From assembly GCA_964276095.1 (NCBI GenBank), contig CAXYDR010000003.1, positions 1-64,000 on the forward strand: a stretch of 64,000 nucleotides of DNA, given 5' to 3'. Shown here in pieces: positions 24,194-33,639 of the stretch. Position 1 is the stretch's first letter. Every line of letters begins with the position of its first letter. Source of the DNA: GCA-2733415 sp964276095. Lineage in GTDB: Bacteria; Bacteroidota; Bacteroidia; Flavobacteriales; Flavobacteriaceae. The position numbers were made by a program, and so were the translations under genes. A model generated the notes under the pieces. That model ran no database searches. It worked only from the letters and a program-made list of their open reading frames with translations, and was not told the origin of the DNA.

Positions 24194-24652
24194 TTACTTT
24201 TTAAAAGCTCCTTCATAAGTTTCAATCCAATCTTGAACTGTAACTTTAGAAACCAATTGCCCTAATAAATCGAATGGAATATGCGCTTCTTTTTTAAAAC
24301 GAATACAACTTTTTCCAATATTAAGTTTTACTTTAATTCCAGTTTTAGCGTATTCCTGTGTAAACCATTTTAAGAGTTTATCATCAGAATATATTCCCAT
24401 ATGATAAAAGCCTATATGTGCTTTTTGAGAGGCTAAATTTATAAATGGGAGAGGTAATTTAGGATCACAATGATACCCAGCCGGATATAAGCTATGCGGA
24501 ACCACATAACCTAACATTCCATAGTTCATTGCTTCTTCAAACCCCTCAGGTAGATTATCTAATATCACTTGACGCAATTTGGCAATAATTGGCTTTCTAT
24601 CTTCTGTCAATTCTGCTAAATACTGTTCGGTTGTTGTAGCTTTAGATTGCAT
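24194..24652 (-). CDS. DUF1801 domain protein
   Basis: 152 residues of the YdhG/DUF1801 type: EQYLAELTEDRKPIIAKLRQ, PEGFEEAMNYGMLGYVVP, PLPFINLASQKAHIGFY and CIRFKKEAHIPFDLLGQL. The fold is a small alpha/beta domain related to frataxin-like YjbR proteins; no biochemical role is established. It begins 6 nt after the stop of the PD40-repeat gene and is tightly coupled to the following 136-residue gene. Confidence 0.85.
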   Translation of the reverse strand: MQSKATTTEQYLAELTEDRKPIIAKLRQVILDNLPEGFEEAMNYGMLGYVVPHSLYPAGYHCDPKLPLPFINLASQKAHIGFYHMGIYSDDKLLKWFTQEYAKTGIKVKLNIGKSCIRFKKEAHIPFDLLGQLVSKVTVQDWIETYEGAFKK

Positions 24653-24658
24653 TTTGGT

Positions 24659-25582
24659 TTATTTTAATTCATTTAGTAAAGTACTGATGTCTATTTTGTA
24701 AACTCTACTCAATCCGTTATTATAACTGTTAACTTCATTTAAAAACTCCGAGCTATTTAACTTCTTATCAGCCTTCAATATCGACCTTTTACTAGTAAAA
24801 TACAAGGTCTTAGTTGACCAATTAACAAATGGGCAATAATCCATATATTTTGAATTAATTGTATCTCCCATATTTTTTGCTAGAGACCATTTGCCATCAT
24901 CATTATAACTAATATATAAATCGCCACTTCCTAAACCATCTGTTCTTTTATAGCCACCGAAAAGTATAAAACTTTCGTCTGGAGCTACGTATGCATTGTA
25001 TTCATAACTTTCTGTGTTAATAGCTGAGGACATAGAAATAGCAACCTGATACTTTCCGTTTTTCCACTCTGACAGAAAGATATCATCCTTTCCTTTTGCA
25101 GAAGGACGATCACTTGTAAAATACATATTCTTTGAGTTTGCCATAGATAGGTAAAACTCATTATGTTCTGAATTTATAGGAGCTCCTATATTTCTAGGTT
25201 CAGACCATTTATCAGTAATTGATTTGCGTTCAACAACCCATATATCAAAGTCTTTAGTTTTAGTTTCAGAAACCAATAATGGACGATTGGAAGCAAAGTA
25301 TAATTGTAATCCATCCGGAGATAAAAAAGGTTCTAGGTCTTTAAACTGTCCCGAAAAAGTAACTAAAGTAGCTTTTTGCCATTCGTCTTTTATTTTTATC
25401 ATTTTAAAAATACCTGACAATTCTTCATTAGGGCTTTGTACCGTAAAATAAGCTTCAGTTTGATTATGACTGATTGTAAAATCGCGTACTTTATTAAAAT
25501 TATTAAGTATTGGTAACGCCGCTTCTTGAGCATTTAATAGTTGAATAACTAAAAGGCATAAAATTGAAAAGATAATTCTCAT
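24659..25582 (-). CDS. Exported WD40-like (PD40/TolB-type) beta-propeller protein
   Basis: 307 residues with a signal peptide (MRIIFSILCLLVIQLLNAQ). At least four propeller blades of the PD40 type are visible: LSPDGLQLYFASNRP, NMYFTSDRPSAKGKDDIF, APDESFILFGGYK with SGDLYISY, and TKTLYFTSKRS. It is likely a periplasmic or surface binding protein; the ligand is unknown. It starts a minus-strand run of four genes ending at the 38-bp palindrome. Confidence 0.8.
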   Translation of the reverse strand: MRIIFSILCLLVIQLLNAQEAALPILNNFNKVRDFTISHNQTEAYFTVQSPNEELSGIFKMIKIKDEWQKATLVTFSGQFKDLEPFLSPDGLQLYFASNRPLLVSETKTKDFDIWVVERKSITDKWSEPRNIGAPINSEHNEFYLSMANSKNMYFTSDRPSAKGKDDIFLSEWKNGKYQVAISMSSAINTESYEYNAYVAPDESFILFGGYKRTDGLGSGDLYISYNDDGKWSLAKNMGDTINSKYMDYCPFVNWSTKTLYFTSKRSILKADKKLNSSEFLNEVNSYNNGLSRVYKIDISTLLNELK

Positions 25583-25621
25583 TATTAATTTTTCTTAAAA
25601 AACGTTATCACTTATTTATTC

Positions 25622-26074
25622 CTAAACACCAAACTGATTTAAATGATGATCTAAATGTTTGTAAAACATATTATTCCACTCATTAGCCTTTAAATTACCA
25701 AATGAGTGGGATTCTTTCCCCTCAAAATGAGCCTCACCTAATTTCACTGTTTTATTAATATATGTAATCAATCTTTTCTTCTCTTTTTTAAAATCTTGAT
25801 TTCCTTTAATTAAAAACTGAGGGGCAGTATTTCCGTTTTTTGGATATCTTTTTTCTCCAACTACTGCTGGTTTTACTAATGGCCTTAACATAAATCGTAC
25901 AAATCCATTTGGACGTTTGTGCTTATCATCAAATACCATCTCATAAGTTACATTACAATGCGCGAGCATTTGATCAACATTCATTTTACCCCATTCGCCT
26001 TTAGTATCAGGAGTTAGCTTTTCAATACGGTTAATAACTTCCTGAGCGTTGGGTTTTTCAAATATGTTTTTCAT
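25622..26074 (-). CDS. DUF1569 (DinB-like) protein
   Basis: 150 residues resembling DUF1569, a four-helix DinB-like fold. The possible metal ligands fit: His in KMNVDQMLAHCNV and a C-terminal YKHLDHHLNQFGV. DinB-like proteins are often metal-dependent thiol transferases, but no substrate can be named here. It is transcribed away from the plus-strand 357-residue gene. Confidence 0.8.
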   Translation of the reverse strand: MKNIFEKPNAQEVINRIEKLTPDTKGEWGKMNVDQMLAHCNVTYEMVFDDKHKRPNGFVRFMLRPLVKPAVVGEKRYPKNGNTAPQFLIKGNQDFKKEKKRLITYINKTVKLGEAHFEGKESHSFGNLKANEWNNMFYKHLDHHLNQFGV

Positions 26075-26134
26075 CCTGTGAGGTATAATTTTATTAGTTC
26101 GTCTAAAATAAGAATTATTAAAGTCAAAATTGTG

Positions 26135-26142
26135 TAGCTTTG
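26135..26142 (+). promoter_or_regulatory. -7 promoter box before the 26157 gene
   Basis: TAGCTTTG matches TANNTTTG exactly; no clear -33 TTTG is seen. It lies inside the longer open frame that begins with TTG at 26130, which rules out that start and favours the ATG at 26157 or 26172. Confidence 0.55.
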
Positions 26143-26156
26143 AAAAAAAGGATCAC

Positions 26157-27227
26157 ATGGAAGAAAAATTAATGTCAAAGAAAAAGCCTGCATTTCCCAT
26201 TTCAGAACTACTAAACGACTACCTTATTGACTATAAAAGAGTTAGTGAGATACCTATATTCTATGATGATTTATTGCGTTTTTCTGGATCTGTTGTAGTC
26301 TATGATAAAAATGATGAAGACACTTTATGGGTACGTGTATATTATACCGATTCAGAAAGAGCAGAAATTGACTTAAGCTTAAAAAAAGTTTACACAATTT
26401 TATATTCTGATGGTAATGAAAATAACGTAAAATACCTTAATATTGATGCTGTAGACTATTGTACTTTTGGAAACTCTAAACCTTTTAGAGTGAAGGTTAG
26501 AAATGTTTTAAATGATAACTTTACCTATTTCTATGTTAAAAAAAATGATGCCTCTCGTGTTTACGGACTAGAATTAGAGCACATGCTTTCTCCTTACAAT
26601 CTTAACTTTTTAATATATCAAGATACTTTAATAGAAGAACATATTGCAGGTATTCCTGGTGATGTTTTCATAAAAGATTTTCTTCCAAAATGTACAGGTC
26701 CAGAAAAAGCACAAATAGCCAAAGAATTCGTTAAGTTTAATGAACGTGCTATGGTACGTTACTTAGGTGATATGCGTTCCTATAATTACGTAATTATACC
26801 AATACATGACTTTGATCAAATTGTTTATAATATACGTGCCATCGATTTTGACCAACAATGCTACGAAGGTAAATTAAAGGTATATCGTCCGCAATTTTTT
26901 AAAGAAAATTATGAGATGGTAAAATTGGTTCAAGAAAAACTGCCGGAATCATCAATAGATCAATATAAAGTTGAAGAACGTTCTATGATAGTAAAACGTT
27001 TTTTGAGTTTTGAAGTTAGAGTTAAAGAACTTATTCACTGTATGACAAATGACACCATTTCTACCGAAAAAAACATTAAATTACTAGTAGAACAAACTTT
27101 TGATCTTACTTCAGATGTAAATTTTAAACATAGTAAAAACATGGGCGAATTACTAAAACACACACTAGACTATGTAAGAAGAAACTACGAAAAACCCTTA
27201 ACTCATTTTAATCACCCAATAAAATAA
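26157..27227 (+). CDS. Conserved uncharacterised protein (356 aa)
   Basis: 356 residues from the ATG at 26157; the ATG at 26172 (MSKKKPAFPISELLNDYL) is an equally plausible start. It is soluble with no signal peptide. The N-terminal half is beta-rich (SGSVVVYDKNDEDTLWVRV, IDLSLKKVYTILYSDG). The second half has LIEEHIAGIPGDVFIKDFLP, EFVKFNERAMVRYLGDMRSY and NIRAIDFDQQCYEGKLKVYRP, which recalls kinase-like folds (a conserved IDFDQ) but I cannot support a kinase call. It looks like a conserved single-copy flavobacterial protein. It stands alone and has its own promoter and terminator. Confidence 0.7.
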   Translation: MEEKLMSKKKPAFPISELLNDYLIDYKRVSEIPIFYDDLLRFSGSVVVYDKNDEDTLWVRVYYTDSERAEIDLSLKKVYTILYSDGNENNVKYLNIDAVDYCTFGNSKPFRVKVRNVLNDNFTYFYVKKNDASRVYGLELEHMLSPYNLNFLIYQDTLIEEHIAGIPGDVFIKDFLPKCTGPEKAQIAKEFVKFNERAMVRYLGDMRSYNYVIIPIHDFDQIVYNIRAIDFDQQCYEGKLKVYRPQFFKENYEMVKLVQEKLPESSIDQYKVEERSMIVKRFLSFEVRVKELIHCMTNDTISTEKNIKLLVEQTFDLTSDVNFKHSKNMGELLKHTLDYVRRNYEKPLTHFNHPIK

Positions 27228-27228
27228 A

Positions 27229-27258
27229 AAATAGACCAAGAATTAACTTGGCCTATTT
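27229..27258 (+). terminator. Terminator after the 26157 gene
   Basis: AAATAG-A-CCAAG pairs with CTTGG-C-CTATTT, a stem with one mismatch and a 6-nt loop, directly after the stop codon. The OmpA-family gene converges from the other side 100 bp on. Confidence 0.6.
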
Positions 27259-27356
27259 ACTAAAATGTCTCAATGTATATTATTAACCCCTTAATCATAA
27301 ACAAATTATGAGACACTTATTCTTAAAGTTCTTGACTAACACAACTTTAAACTTAG

Positions 27357-29264
27357 TTACTTCTTTATGATAATAAACTCTGAACGTCTGTTTGCTTGAT
27401 GCTCTTCTTTTGAACACTTCACTCCATTTGAACATTGGTTTAATAATTCAGACTCTCCTTTTCCTTCTCCTGAAATACGATCAGGTCCTATTCCTTTTGA
27501 AATTACATATTGAGCTGTTGATTTTGCTCTTCGATCAGATAAAGCCATGTTATATGAGTCCTTTCCTCTACTATCTGTATGAGATGCGGCCTTAATAATC
27601 ATTTTTGGGTACTTATTCATTACCGCTACTAACTTATCTAATTCAGTTGCTCCTTGAGCAGTAATGTTATGCTTATCTAACTCAAAGTATATAGGATTTA
27701 ACACTACTCTATCTTCAACGATTATTGGAGATAATGCTAATGTTTCTAATACATCCGGCTCATCAGTTTTTGCTATTACTACACTATTGATTGAGTACAT
27801 TTCTCTATTCGCCTCAACTTTAAAGGATTGATTACATTCGTATTTGAAACGTACATATCCATTTTCATCCGTAGTCTTATCAGCTACTTTATTATTACTC
27901 TCATCATAAATAGCAACTGCTGTCATTGCTAAAACATTACCCGTTTTTGCATCGACTACTTGTACTGCTAATGCAACATCACAAACTGGTACGATTTGAT
28001 CAAAAGCATAAATATCATCACTTCCTGAACCTCCAGCTCTATTAGATGCAAAAAATCCTTTTTGTGAATCCTCATCTATTGTAAAACTAAAATCATCATT
28101 TCCAGAGTTTAATGGAGCTCCTACATTACGTACTGATCCAAAATCATTCCCTTCCATTTGAGATGCAAATACATCCATCATTCCTAAACCAGGATGACCA
28201 TTTGAAGAAAAATACATGATGTTTTTACTACTGATATATGGAAACATTTCCGTTCCTTCAGTGTTAATATCGGTTCCTAAGTTTACAGGTTCTCCATATG
28301 TTCCATCTTCATTGATACTTACATACCAAAGATCGGCTCCTCCTAAAGTTCCTTCCATATCAGAATTGAAATACAAACGTTTTCCATCTGTACTAACTGC
28401 AGGACCACTCGCATTTGAGTTTTCATTATTAAATGGCAATGTCATAACATTTGTCCATTCACCACCAGTTAAGCTTGCTGAGTATATTTTAATAGTACTT
28501 TTTCCTGAGTCATCCTTCTTGAATTTTTTTCCAAAAACTCCAGCATCACGATCAAGACTTTCTCCTGAGAAATACATCGTTTTTCCGTCAGGACTAAAAC
28601 TTACAGTCCCTTCATTAAACTTTGTATTTACTTTTCCTGAAAGTTCAGACTCATTTGTTAATGATCCAGAAGCAGCATCATAATCTGATACATAAATATC
28701 TAAATATGGCTCTTCATTCCATCCGTATTTTTTTGACTTTCCACTACGTGCTGAAGCATAATATACTTGACCTTCATGCATGATTGGTCCAAATTCTGAA
28801 AACTTTGTGTTAAACCCTTCTACTGGTTTAACAGTAAACTTTGGAGTATCTCCTAATAATTCACCTACAGTATTTGGATTGTTTTTATGAGCAACTGCTC
28901 TAACATCGCTTGGCGCCATGTTCGCAAACTTATCCATCCATAAATTAGCCTTATCATAATTTCCATTTGCCTTTAACATTTGAGCATATTTGAAAAAGTG
29001 CTCTTTGTTTTCACTTGTAGAAACTACTTTTCCATACCACTCTTCTGCAGCAGCTGTATTAAAAACGTTATAATACGTATCGGCCAAACGGCTTTGTACA
29101 TATTCGCTTTCTCCTTCTTTTTCAATAACTTTTAAGTAATCTGATATAGCATCAACATACTCTAAATTATCAAAGTGTTTATCTGCTTTTACTGTTGACT
29201 TACTCTGAGCGTTTACATTAAACATTCCCAATAAGAACAACCCTGTATATATGTGTTTTTTCAT
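27357..29264 (-). CDS. OmpA-family protein with TPR and PD40 repeats
   Basis: 635 residues with signal peptide (MKKHIYTGLFLLGMFNVNAQ). Order of domains: TPR-like helices ~25-130, PD40 propeller ~150-430 (SFSPDGKTMYFSGES, KRLYFNSDMEGTLGGADLW, FSSNGHPGLGMMDVF, FFASNRAGGSGSDDIY), a carboxypeptidase-regulatory-like beta domain ~435-510, and a C-terminal OmpA peptidoglycan-binding domain (FELDKHNITAQG, SHTDSRGKDSYNMALSDRRA). This is the architecture of the SprE/PorE-like OmpA partner of PorP/SprF proteins in type IX secretion. It is the last gene of the lectin-PorP-OmpA unit, 17 nt after the PorP gene. Confidence 0.88.
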   Translation of the reverse strand: MKKHIYTGLFLLGMFNVNAQSKSTVKADKHFDNLEYVDAISDYLKVIEKEGESEYVQSRLADTYYNVFNTAAAEEWYGKVVSTSENKEHFFKYAQMLKANGNYDKANLWMDKFANMAPSDVRAVAHKNNPNTVGELLGDTPKFTVKPVEGFNTKFSEFGPIMHEGQVYYASARSGKSKKYGWNEEPYLDIYVSDYDAASGSLTNESELSGKVNTKFNEGTVSFSPDGKTMYFSGESLDRDAGVFGKKFKKDDSGKSTIKIYSASLTGGEWTNVMTLPFNNENSNASGPAVSTDGKRLYFNSDMEGTLGGADLWYVSINEDGTYGEPVNLGTDINTEGTEMFPYISSKNIMYFSSNGHPGLGMMDVFASQMEGNDFGSVRNVGAPLNSGNDDFSFTIDEDSQKGFFASNRAGGSGSDDIYAFDQIVPVCDVALAVQVVDAKTGNVLAMTAVAIYDESNNKVADKTTDENGYVRFKYECNQSFKVEANREMYSINSVVIAKTDEPDVLETLALSPIIVEDRVVLNPIYFELDKHNITAQGATELDKLVAVMNKYPKMIIKAASHTDSRGKDSYNMALSDRRAKSTAQYVISKGIGPDRISGEGKGESELLNQCSNGVKCSKEEHQANRRSEFIIIKK

Positions 29265-29281
29265 TGTTTCGTTTGTTTATA

Positions 29282-30196
29282 TTAGAAAAATCTTGGTGAA
29301 CGTGATACTTTCTTTGGAAAGTTTAAGTCAAATTGCAAAAACACTTCATGTGATGAAGACGCTACATTTTGAAGATCACTAATAATATGGTCATAAGCAT
29401 ATCCTAAACGAATACTATCATTAAAAGCAAATCCTACTAATCCACTAAATGAATCCGTATTTCTGTATGATGCTCCTACTTCAAATTTATCATAGAACAA
29501 GAAGTTTGCATTTACATCAAATGAAACAGGTGCATCAAATGAAGACTTTACTAAAAATGATGGCTTTAACTTTGTATTCTCAGTTAACTGAAATACATAA
29601 CCTGCACTAAGAAAATAATGCTGAACCTCACTACCATAATTTTTACCATCCTCATCTAAATGAACACTGTTTAAAATGTTTGGCATTGATAATCCTACAA
29701 AATACTTATCGGTATAATAAAATGCTCCTAATCCAGCATTTGGATTAGTTTTACTTACATTTTTTGCAAATAATGGATCTCCAGCAAATGCTGTTGTAAC
29801 TCCACTGTTTAAAGCTATGTCATGTAAAGTAACCCCAGCTTTAACACCTAATGCTAATTTAGATACTTCTCCTACATTAATAGTATAAGAAAAATCTGCA
29901 TAAATATTATTCTCTTTAACAGGTCCATGTTGATCTGATATAAAAGACAACCCTAATCCTACCTTTTCTCCTACTGGACCATGTCCAGATAAAGTTAGTG
30001 TTTTTGGTGCTCCATCAAATCCTGTCCATTGATTACGGTAAAGTGAAACAATTGACAAGGCATCTTTTGATCCAGCATATGCAGGATTAATTACTGCCTG
30101 GTTATACATGTACTGTGTATACTGTGGATCTTGTTGGGCAACAGTTGTGCTACTATATCCAAGTAGTACAACTGTTGCTATAATTATTTTTTTCAT
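29282..30196 (-). CDS. PorP/SprF family type IX secretion membrane protein
   Basis: 304 residues, exported (signal MKKIIIATVVLLGYSSTTVA, then QQDPQYTQYMYNQAVINPAY). The start DPQYTQYMYN...NPAYAGS is the signature of PorP/SprF outer-membrane beta barrels. The rest alternates in barrel-like strands and ends in an aromatic residue (Phe), as barrels do. PorP/SprF paralogues help anchor specific T9SS type B cargo at the surface, so the upstream lectin is its likely cargo. It lies 26 nt after the lectin gene and 17 nt before the OmpA gene. Confidence 0.92.
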   Translation of the reverse strand: MKKIIIATVVLLGYSSTTVAQQDPQYTQYMYNQAVINPAYAGSKDALSIVSLYRNQWTGFDGAPKTLTLSGHGPVGEKVGLGLSFISDQHGPVKENNIYADFSYTINVGEVSKLALGVKAGVTLHDIALNSGVTTAFAGDPLFAKNVSKTNPNAGLGAFYYTDKYFVGLSMPNILNSVHLDEDGKNYGSEVQHYFLSAGYVFQLTENTKLKPSFLVKSSFDAPVSFDVNANFLFYDKFEVGASYRNTDSFSGLVGFAFNDSIRLGYAYDHIISDLQNVASSSHEVFLQFDLNFPKKVSRSPRFF

Positions 30197-30222
30197 TTGT
30201 AAATTTTAAATCTTGAATTATT

Positions 30223-31803
30223 TTAGTTTTCTCTATTGATGTATACCCAACCAGTTATTGGCGATCTTTGAGCAACTTCAATTACATAATAATATGTTCC
30301 TGTAGACAACTCTTTTCCAGAATCAGATACTCCATACCATTCATCTCTATAATTTTCTTTTTGATAAACTTCCGTTCCATATCTATTATAGATCTGAATA
30401 TTTAATGCTTCCAACCAAGCAACATCAAAACTATCATTAATACCATCATTATTAGGACTAAATCCTGATGGAATATCACATACATTATATATTTTAACAG
30501 TATTAGCTATAGCAACACATCCTTGATTACTTAATAAAATATTAGTATAATCACCATTTTCTAGACCATCTAATACATAACCACCATTATTATCAGAAGA
30601 GAAACTAATAGAACTAAATAATGTACTCCCGTTTAAATCATAAATTAAATCATAAACAGTATTTGGCAAAAGGCTAGAAAAAATAAAACTCCCATCTCCT
30701 GAATCACAAGCAGTATTATTTGTTGAACTTAAAGTGTAAGTTGTTGTACTAGTAGTAACGTTTACAGTTGAAAAAGGAGCGTTACAACCAGAGTTGTTTT
30801 GAACAGTATACGTATATATTCCCAATACATCAGTAGTTGCATCATATGCCCCTAAGTGTGATGCTCCAAATGAATTCCCTAAAGGATCTTCCCATGTACC
30901 AATTTCACTAGGGTTCCCTCCTAATTGATCGAATAGGTTAAATAATTGAGGAACCTCATTACATATTTGAAGAGTTCCTGAAGTCCCAGCACTTGGTAAT
31001 TCTAAACCTGTTATACAAATTGTCTGACGGTTATTAAATCCTCCTGTAGAACCAGTAAAACCAAAATTAATAAGGTTCTGCCCAGAAAAAACTGTATTTA
31101 CTACATCTGCTGAATAAGACGTATTATATATTCCATCGATTTCAAAAAAGAATGTTTGCGAAGTTGAATTCCACTCAATCAATACATCATGATAAAGCCC
31201 ATCTTCAATATTTGGCAGTGCAGTAGTACTAGGTGTACTTATTGGATTAGTAACATCTCCATTTATACTAATAGCAATATGATCAGGAGAAACATCTCCC
31301 TGTGAAACTCCATTATCAAAAGTGTCTATTTCAAATGCTATGGAAGGTGTAATCGCTAAAGATGCATCATACGCACCCCAAAAATTATCATAACCACCGA
31401 AACCTAAATTCACTCCATCAAGTCCTGAAGCAGCAGTACCACTTGGATCATTATGAAATACAATTGCAAAACCATCAGCTCCGCCATCATTATTCCCTGC
31501 ATAAATTTCAGCTCTAAAAGCGAAATCATTACTCAAGTCAATTTTGTTTTGCAACCAAATAGCTCCTAATTGACTATTTACAGCATCAGTAATATCAAAG
31601 CAATATTGCCCTGTATTTCCAGCTGGGGGTGTTGTGGTTACTTGTGAGTCACCAACTTCATTAAAAAGGAAACAACTACAATCTGGGTCTAGCATGTCAG
31701 TAAGTCCATCACCGTCATCATCAATTTGATTAAAACAATCGTACTCTTGAGCAAGTAAAGAGAAGGGAAGAAGTAACAACAATAGAAGTAGTATTGATTT
31801 CAT
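30223..31803 (-). CDS. Secreted L-type lectin protein with T9SS type B sorting domain
   Basis: 526 residues with signal peptide (MKSILLLLLLLLPFSLLAQ). An N-terminal segment NQIDDDGDGLTDMLDPDC looks like a calcium-binding loop. Residues ~45-280 form a legume-like lectin domain (GADGFAIVFHNDP, LGFGGYDNFWGAYD, SIAFEIDTFDNG, DHIAISING). After linkers, ~440-526 is a T9SS type B (gliding-associated) C-terminal domain: SGFSPNNDGINDSFDV, IYNRYGTEVYQKENY, LSTGTYYYVIE. The expected role is surface carbohydrate binding, for example to polysaccharide or other cells. It is the first gene of the lectin-PorP-OmpA unit, and its promoter carries the GGGATA direct-repeat site. Confidence 0.88.
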   Translation of the reverse strand: MKSILLLLLLLLPFSLLAQEYDCFNQIDDDGDGLTDMLDPDCSCFLFNEVGDSQVTTTPPAGNTGQYCFDITDAVNSQLGAIWLQNKIDLSNDFAFRAEIYAGNNDGGADGFAIVFHNDPSGTAASGLDGVNLGFGGYDNFWGAYDASLAITPSIAFEIDTFDNGVSQGDVSPDHIAISINGDVTNPISTPSTTALPNIEDGLYHDVLIEWNSTSQTFFFEIDGIYNTSYSADVVNTVFSGQNLINFGFTGSTGGFNNRQTICITGLELPSAGTSGTLQICNEVPQLFNLFDQLGGNPSEIGTWEDPLGNSFGASHLGAYDATTDVLGIYTYTVQNNSGCNAPFSTVNVTTSTTTYTLSSTNNTACDSGDGSFIFSSLLPNTVYDLIYDLNGSTLFSSISFSSDNNGGYVLDGLENGDYTNILLSNQGCVAIANTVKIYNVCDIPSGFSPNNDGINDSFDVAWLEALNIQIYNRYGTEVYQKENYRDEWYGVSDSGKELSTGTYYYVIEVAQRSPITGWVYINREN

Positions 31804-31827
31804 AGGGCATGAATTTTAAAATTTATG

Positions 31828-31890
31828 CAAAAATCAATTTTTACTTCTCAATTATAATAAATATGGGATATAACAGTGCTTTTCAGGTAT
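31828..31890 (-). promoter_or_regulatory. Direct-repeat promoter of the lectin-PorP-OmpA unit (site A)
   Basis: In plus orientation TGGGATA (31864) and AGGTAT (31885) are repeats 21 bp apart. Thirty nt lie between the lower repeat and the -7 box, GATTTTTG on the minus strand (31835-31828), which is 25 nt from the ATG. No -33 TTTG is seen, as expected for an activated promoter. Four other promoters here share this layout. Confidence 0.6.
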
Positions 31891-32015
31891 GAATAAATTT
31901 AAAAGAATTAACAATTTTCATACTATAAGAGAGCTTCCTTCATATAGTTAACTCTCTTTTTCACATGTCAAACACTTGAATGATTTATACTAATTATATA
32001 CTATAGATTATTTAC

Positions 32016-33593
32016 TTAATCCTTACTTATATAACTTGATGAAGGAATTAATTGGGCATCAAGGTTAGGTTTTTTCATTTCCTTATCCAAAGGATACATT
32101 GGTCTATTAATTCTTTTATACCCAAGACGGTTAAGGTCCTGATCCACACCACCAGGTGTTAATGCCATTATCCAATCGGCTCTCATATTATATAACTCAG
32201 GCACTAAATAACCAATTTTAACTACTAAAATATCTGCCTCTCTAGGGCTCAACCCTAACCTAGTAAAATCAATTTCTTTATGGTATGGTTTTCGTTTTTT
32301 AGTTACAATAACGTGAACACTTCCTACTTTAACTACAACTTCAATTTCTGCATGTTTATCTCCATATTCTATTGCTTTTATTATTCCCGCCAATTTTATA
32401 GGTGGAGAAAATCGATTATCAATATCTGCTCCTGCGGTAGCTTCAATTGATCCTCCAACACCTATCTCAATTGCTTTATTCACAAAGTCTGGTCCTGGTA
32501 TTGATGCATATATAAGAGATGGACCATTTGTTGATTTAAATTCTGGTCGTGCAAGTATTTCTGTTAAAGTCCAAGTAACATCACCTGCTCCTCCTGCAGT
32601 GGGATTATCCCCCATATCACTGATAATAAAAGGGTGTTTATTACTTGATATCGCTTTTTCAATACTTTCTGTAAAAGTAGTTGTTGGAGCTACAAACTCA
32701 AATTCTGATCTAACATCCCAAAAACTATTTGCTAAACTTTCAGCTGTGTTTTTCACTTTATCTTCATCATCACCTGTAACCATTACTACAGCATGATTTC
32801 TTGGTTCATCAGCCCATGCATATCCAATCCAGATTCCTGCATCAATAATACCTTTTTGCTTTGTCGCAGGTGCTACTTTTGCATATAAACTCTTTCCTGG
32901 TTCTATCCTAGTACTTGTCATTTCTCCAGGCAATAAAATAGGAACTGGAATCCATGCTTTATATTTAGGTTTCCCTTTTCCACTTTCTAACCTATCTAAT
33001 AAATTATCAACTGCTCTTTTTTTCGACTCTAAAGCATCCTCATGGGGCGCCAACCTATAACAAGTAATTAAATCTGTATGTTGAGCTAATCGTTTGGAAA
33101 CATTACCATGTAAATCCATTGAAGTTGAAATAACAGTTTCATTACCTATTACCTCTCGGATTCTGATAATAAAATCACCCTCTGGGTCATCAAGACCAAC
33201 GACACTCATAGCTCCGTGAATGTCAAAGAACAATCCATCATATGGCATGTTTTTTTTAAGCATTTCAAGAGTTTTAGTTACTAGAGATTCATATGCTTCT
33301 CGAGTAACTGTACCTCCTGGAAGTGCATGCCCTTTTATTGTCGGTATCCATTTTGCTCTTTTTTTATTCAGTGAGTCATTGGATAGAAAAGGATAATAAG
33401 AAAAAACATCAACCCCTACCTTTGCATGAAACGCATCTTCGTGAGTTAAAGCTGGAGAGAAAGTACTTGACTCTATTGCTAATCCAGCAATAGCAATTCT
33501 TGGAAGTTCTTTTTTTATAACCTCAACATCATTTTTTTCCTTACATCCGCATGTAATAATTAATATTATTAAGGTAACTAGTATATTTTTCAT
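32016..33593 (-). CDS. M81 family (MlrC-like) metallopeptidase, lipoprotein
   Basis: 525 residues with lipoprotein signal (MKNILVTLIILIITCGC), so it is likely outside the cytoplasm. Two MlrC-type domains: N-terminal with IAIAGLAIESSTFSP, LFFDIHGAMSV, STSMDLHGNVS and CYRLAPHED (metal-binding His/Asp), and C-terminal with SDMGDNPTAGGAGDVT, IGVGGSIEATAG and MALTPGGVDQDL. The family prototype MlrC degrades linear microcystin, but most members have unknown peptide or amide substrates. It follows cutC by 46 nt on the same strand and probably shares its regulated promoter. Confidence 0.88.
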   Translation of the reverse strand: MKNILVTLIILIITCGCKEKNDVEVIKKELPRIAIAGLAIESSTFSPALTHEDAFHAKVGVDVFSYYPFLSNDSLNKKRAKWIPTIKGHALPGGTVTREAYESLVTKTLEMLKKNMPYDGLFFDIHGAMSVVGLDDPEGDFIIRIREVIGNETVISTSMDLHGNVSKRLAQHTDLITCYRLAPHEDALESKKRAVDNLLDRLESGKGKPKYKAWIPVPILLPGEMTSTRIEPGKSLYAKVAPATKQKGIIDAGIWIGYAWADEPRNHAVVMVTGDDEDKVKNTAESLANSFWDVRSEFEFVAPTTTFTESIEKAISSNKHPFIISDMGDNPTAGGAGDVTWTLTEILARPEFKSTNGPSLIYASIPGPDFVNKAIEIGVGGSIEATAGADIDNRFSPPIKLAGIIKAIEYGDKHAEIEVVVKVGSVHVIVTKKRKPYHKEIDFTRLGLSPREADILVVKIGYLVPELYNMRADWIMALTPGGVDQDLNRLGYKRINRPMYPLDKEMKKPNLDAQLIPSSSYISKD

Positions 33594-33639
33594 TTCTGAT
33601 TTTATTAATATGTGACAATTAATTTAATTTAGCTCTTCT

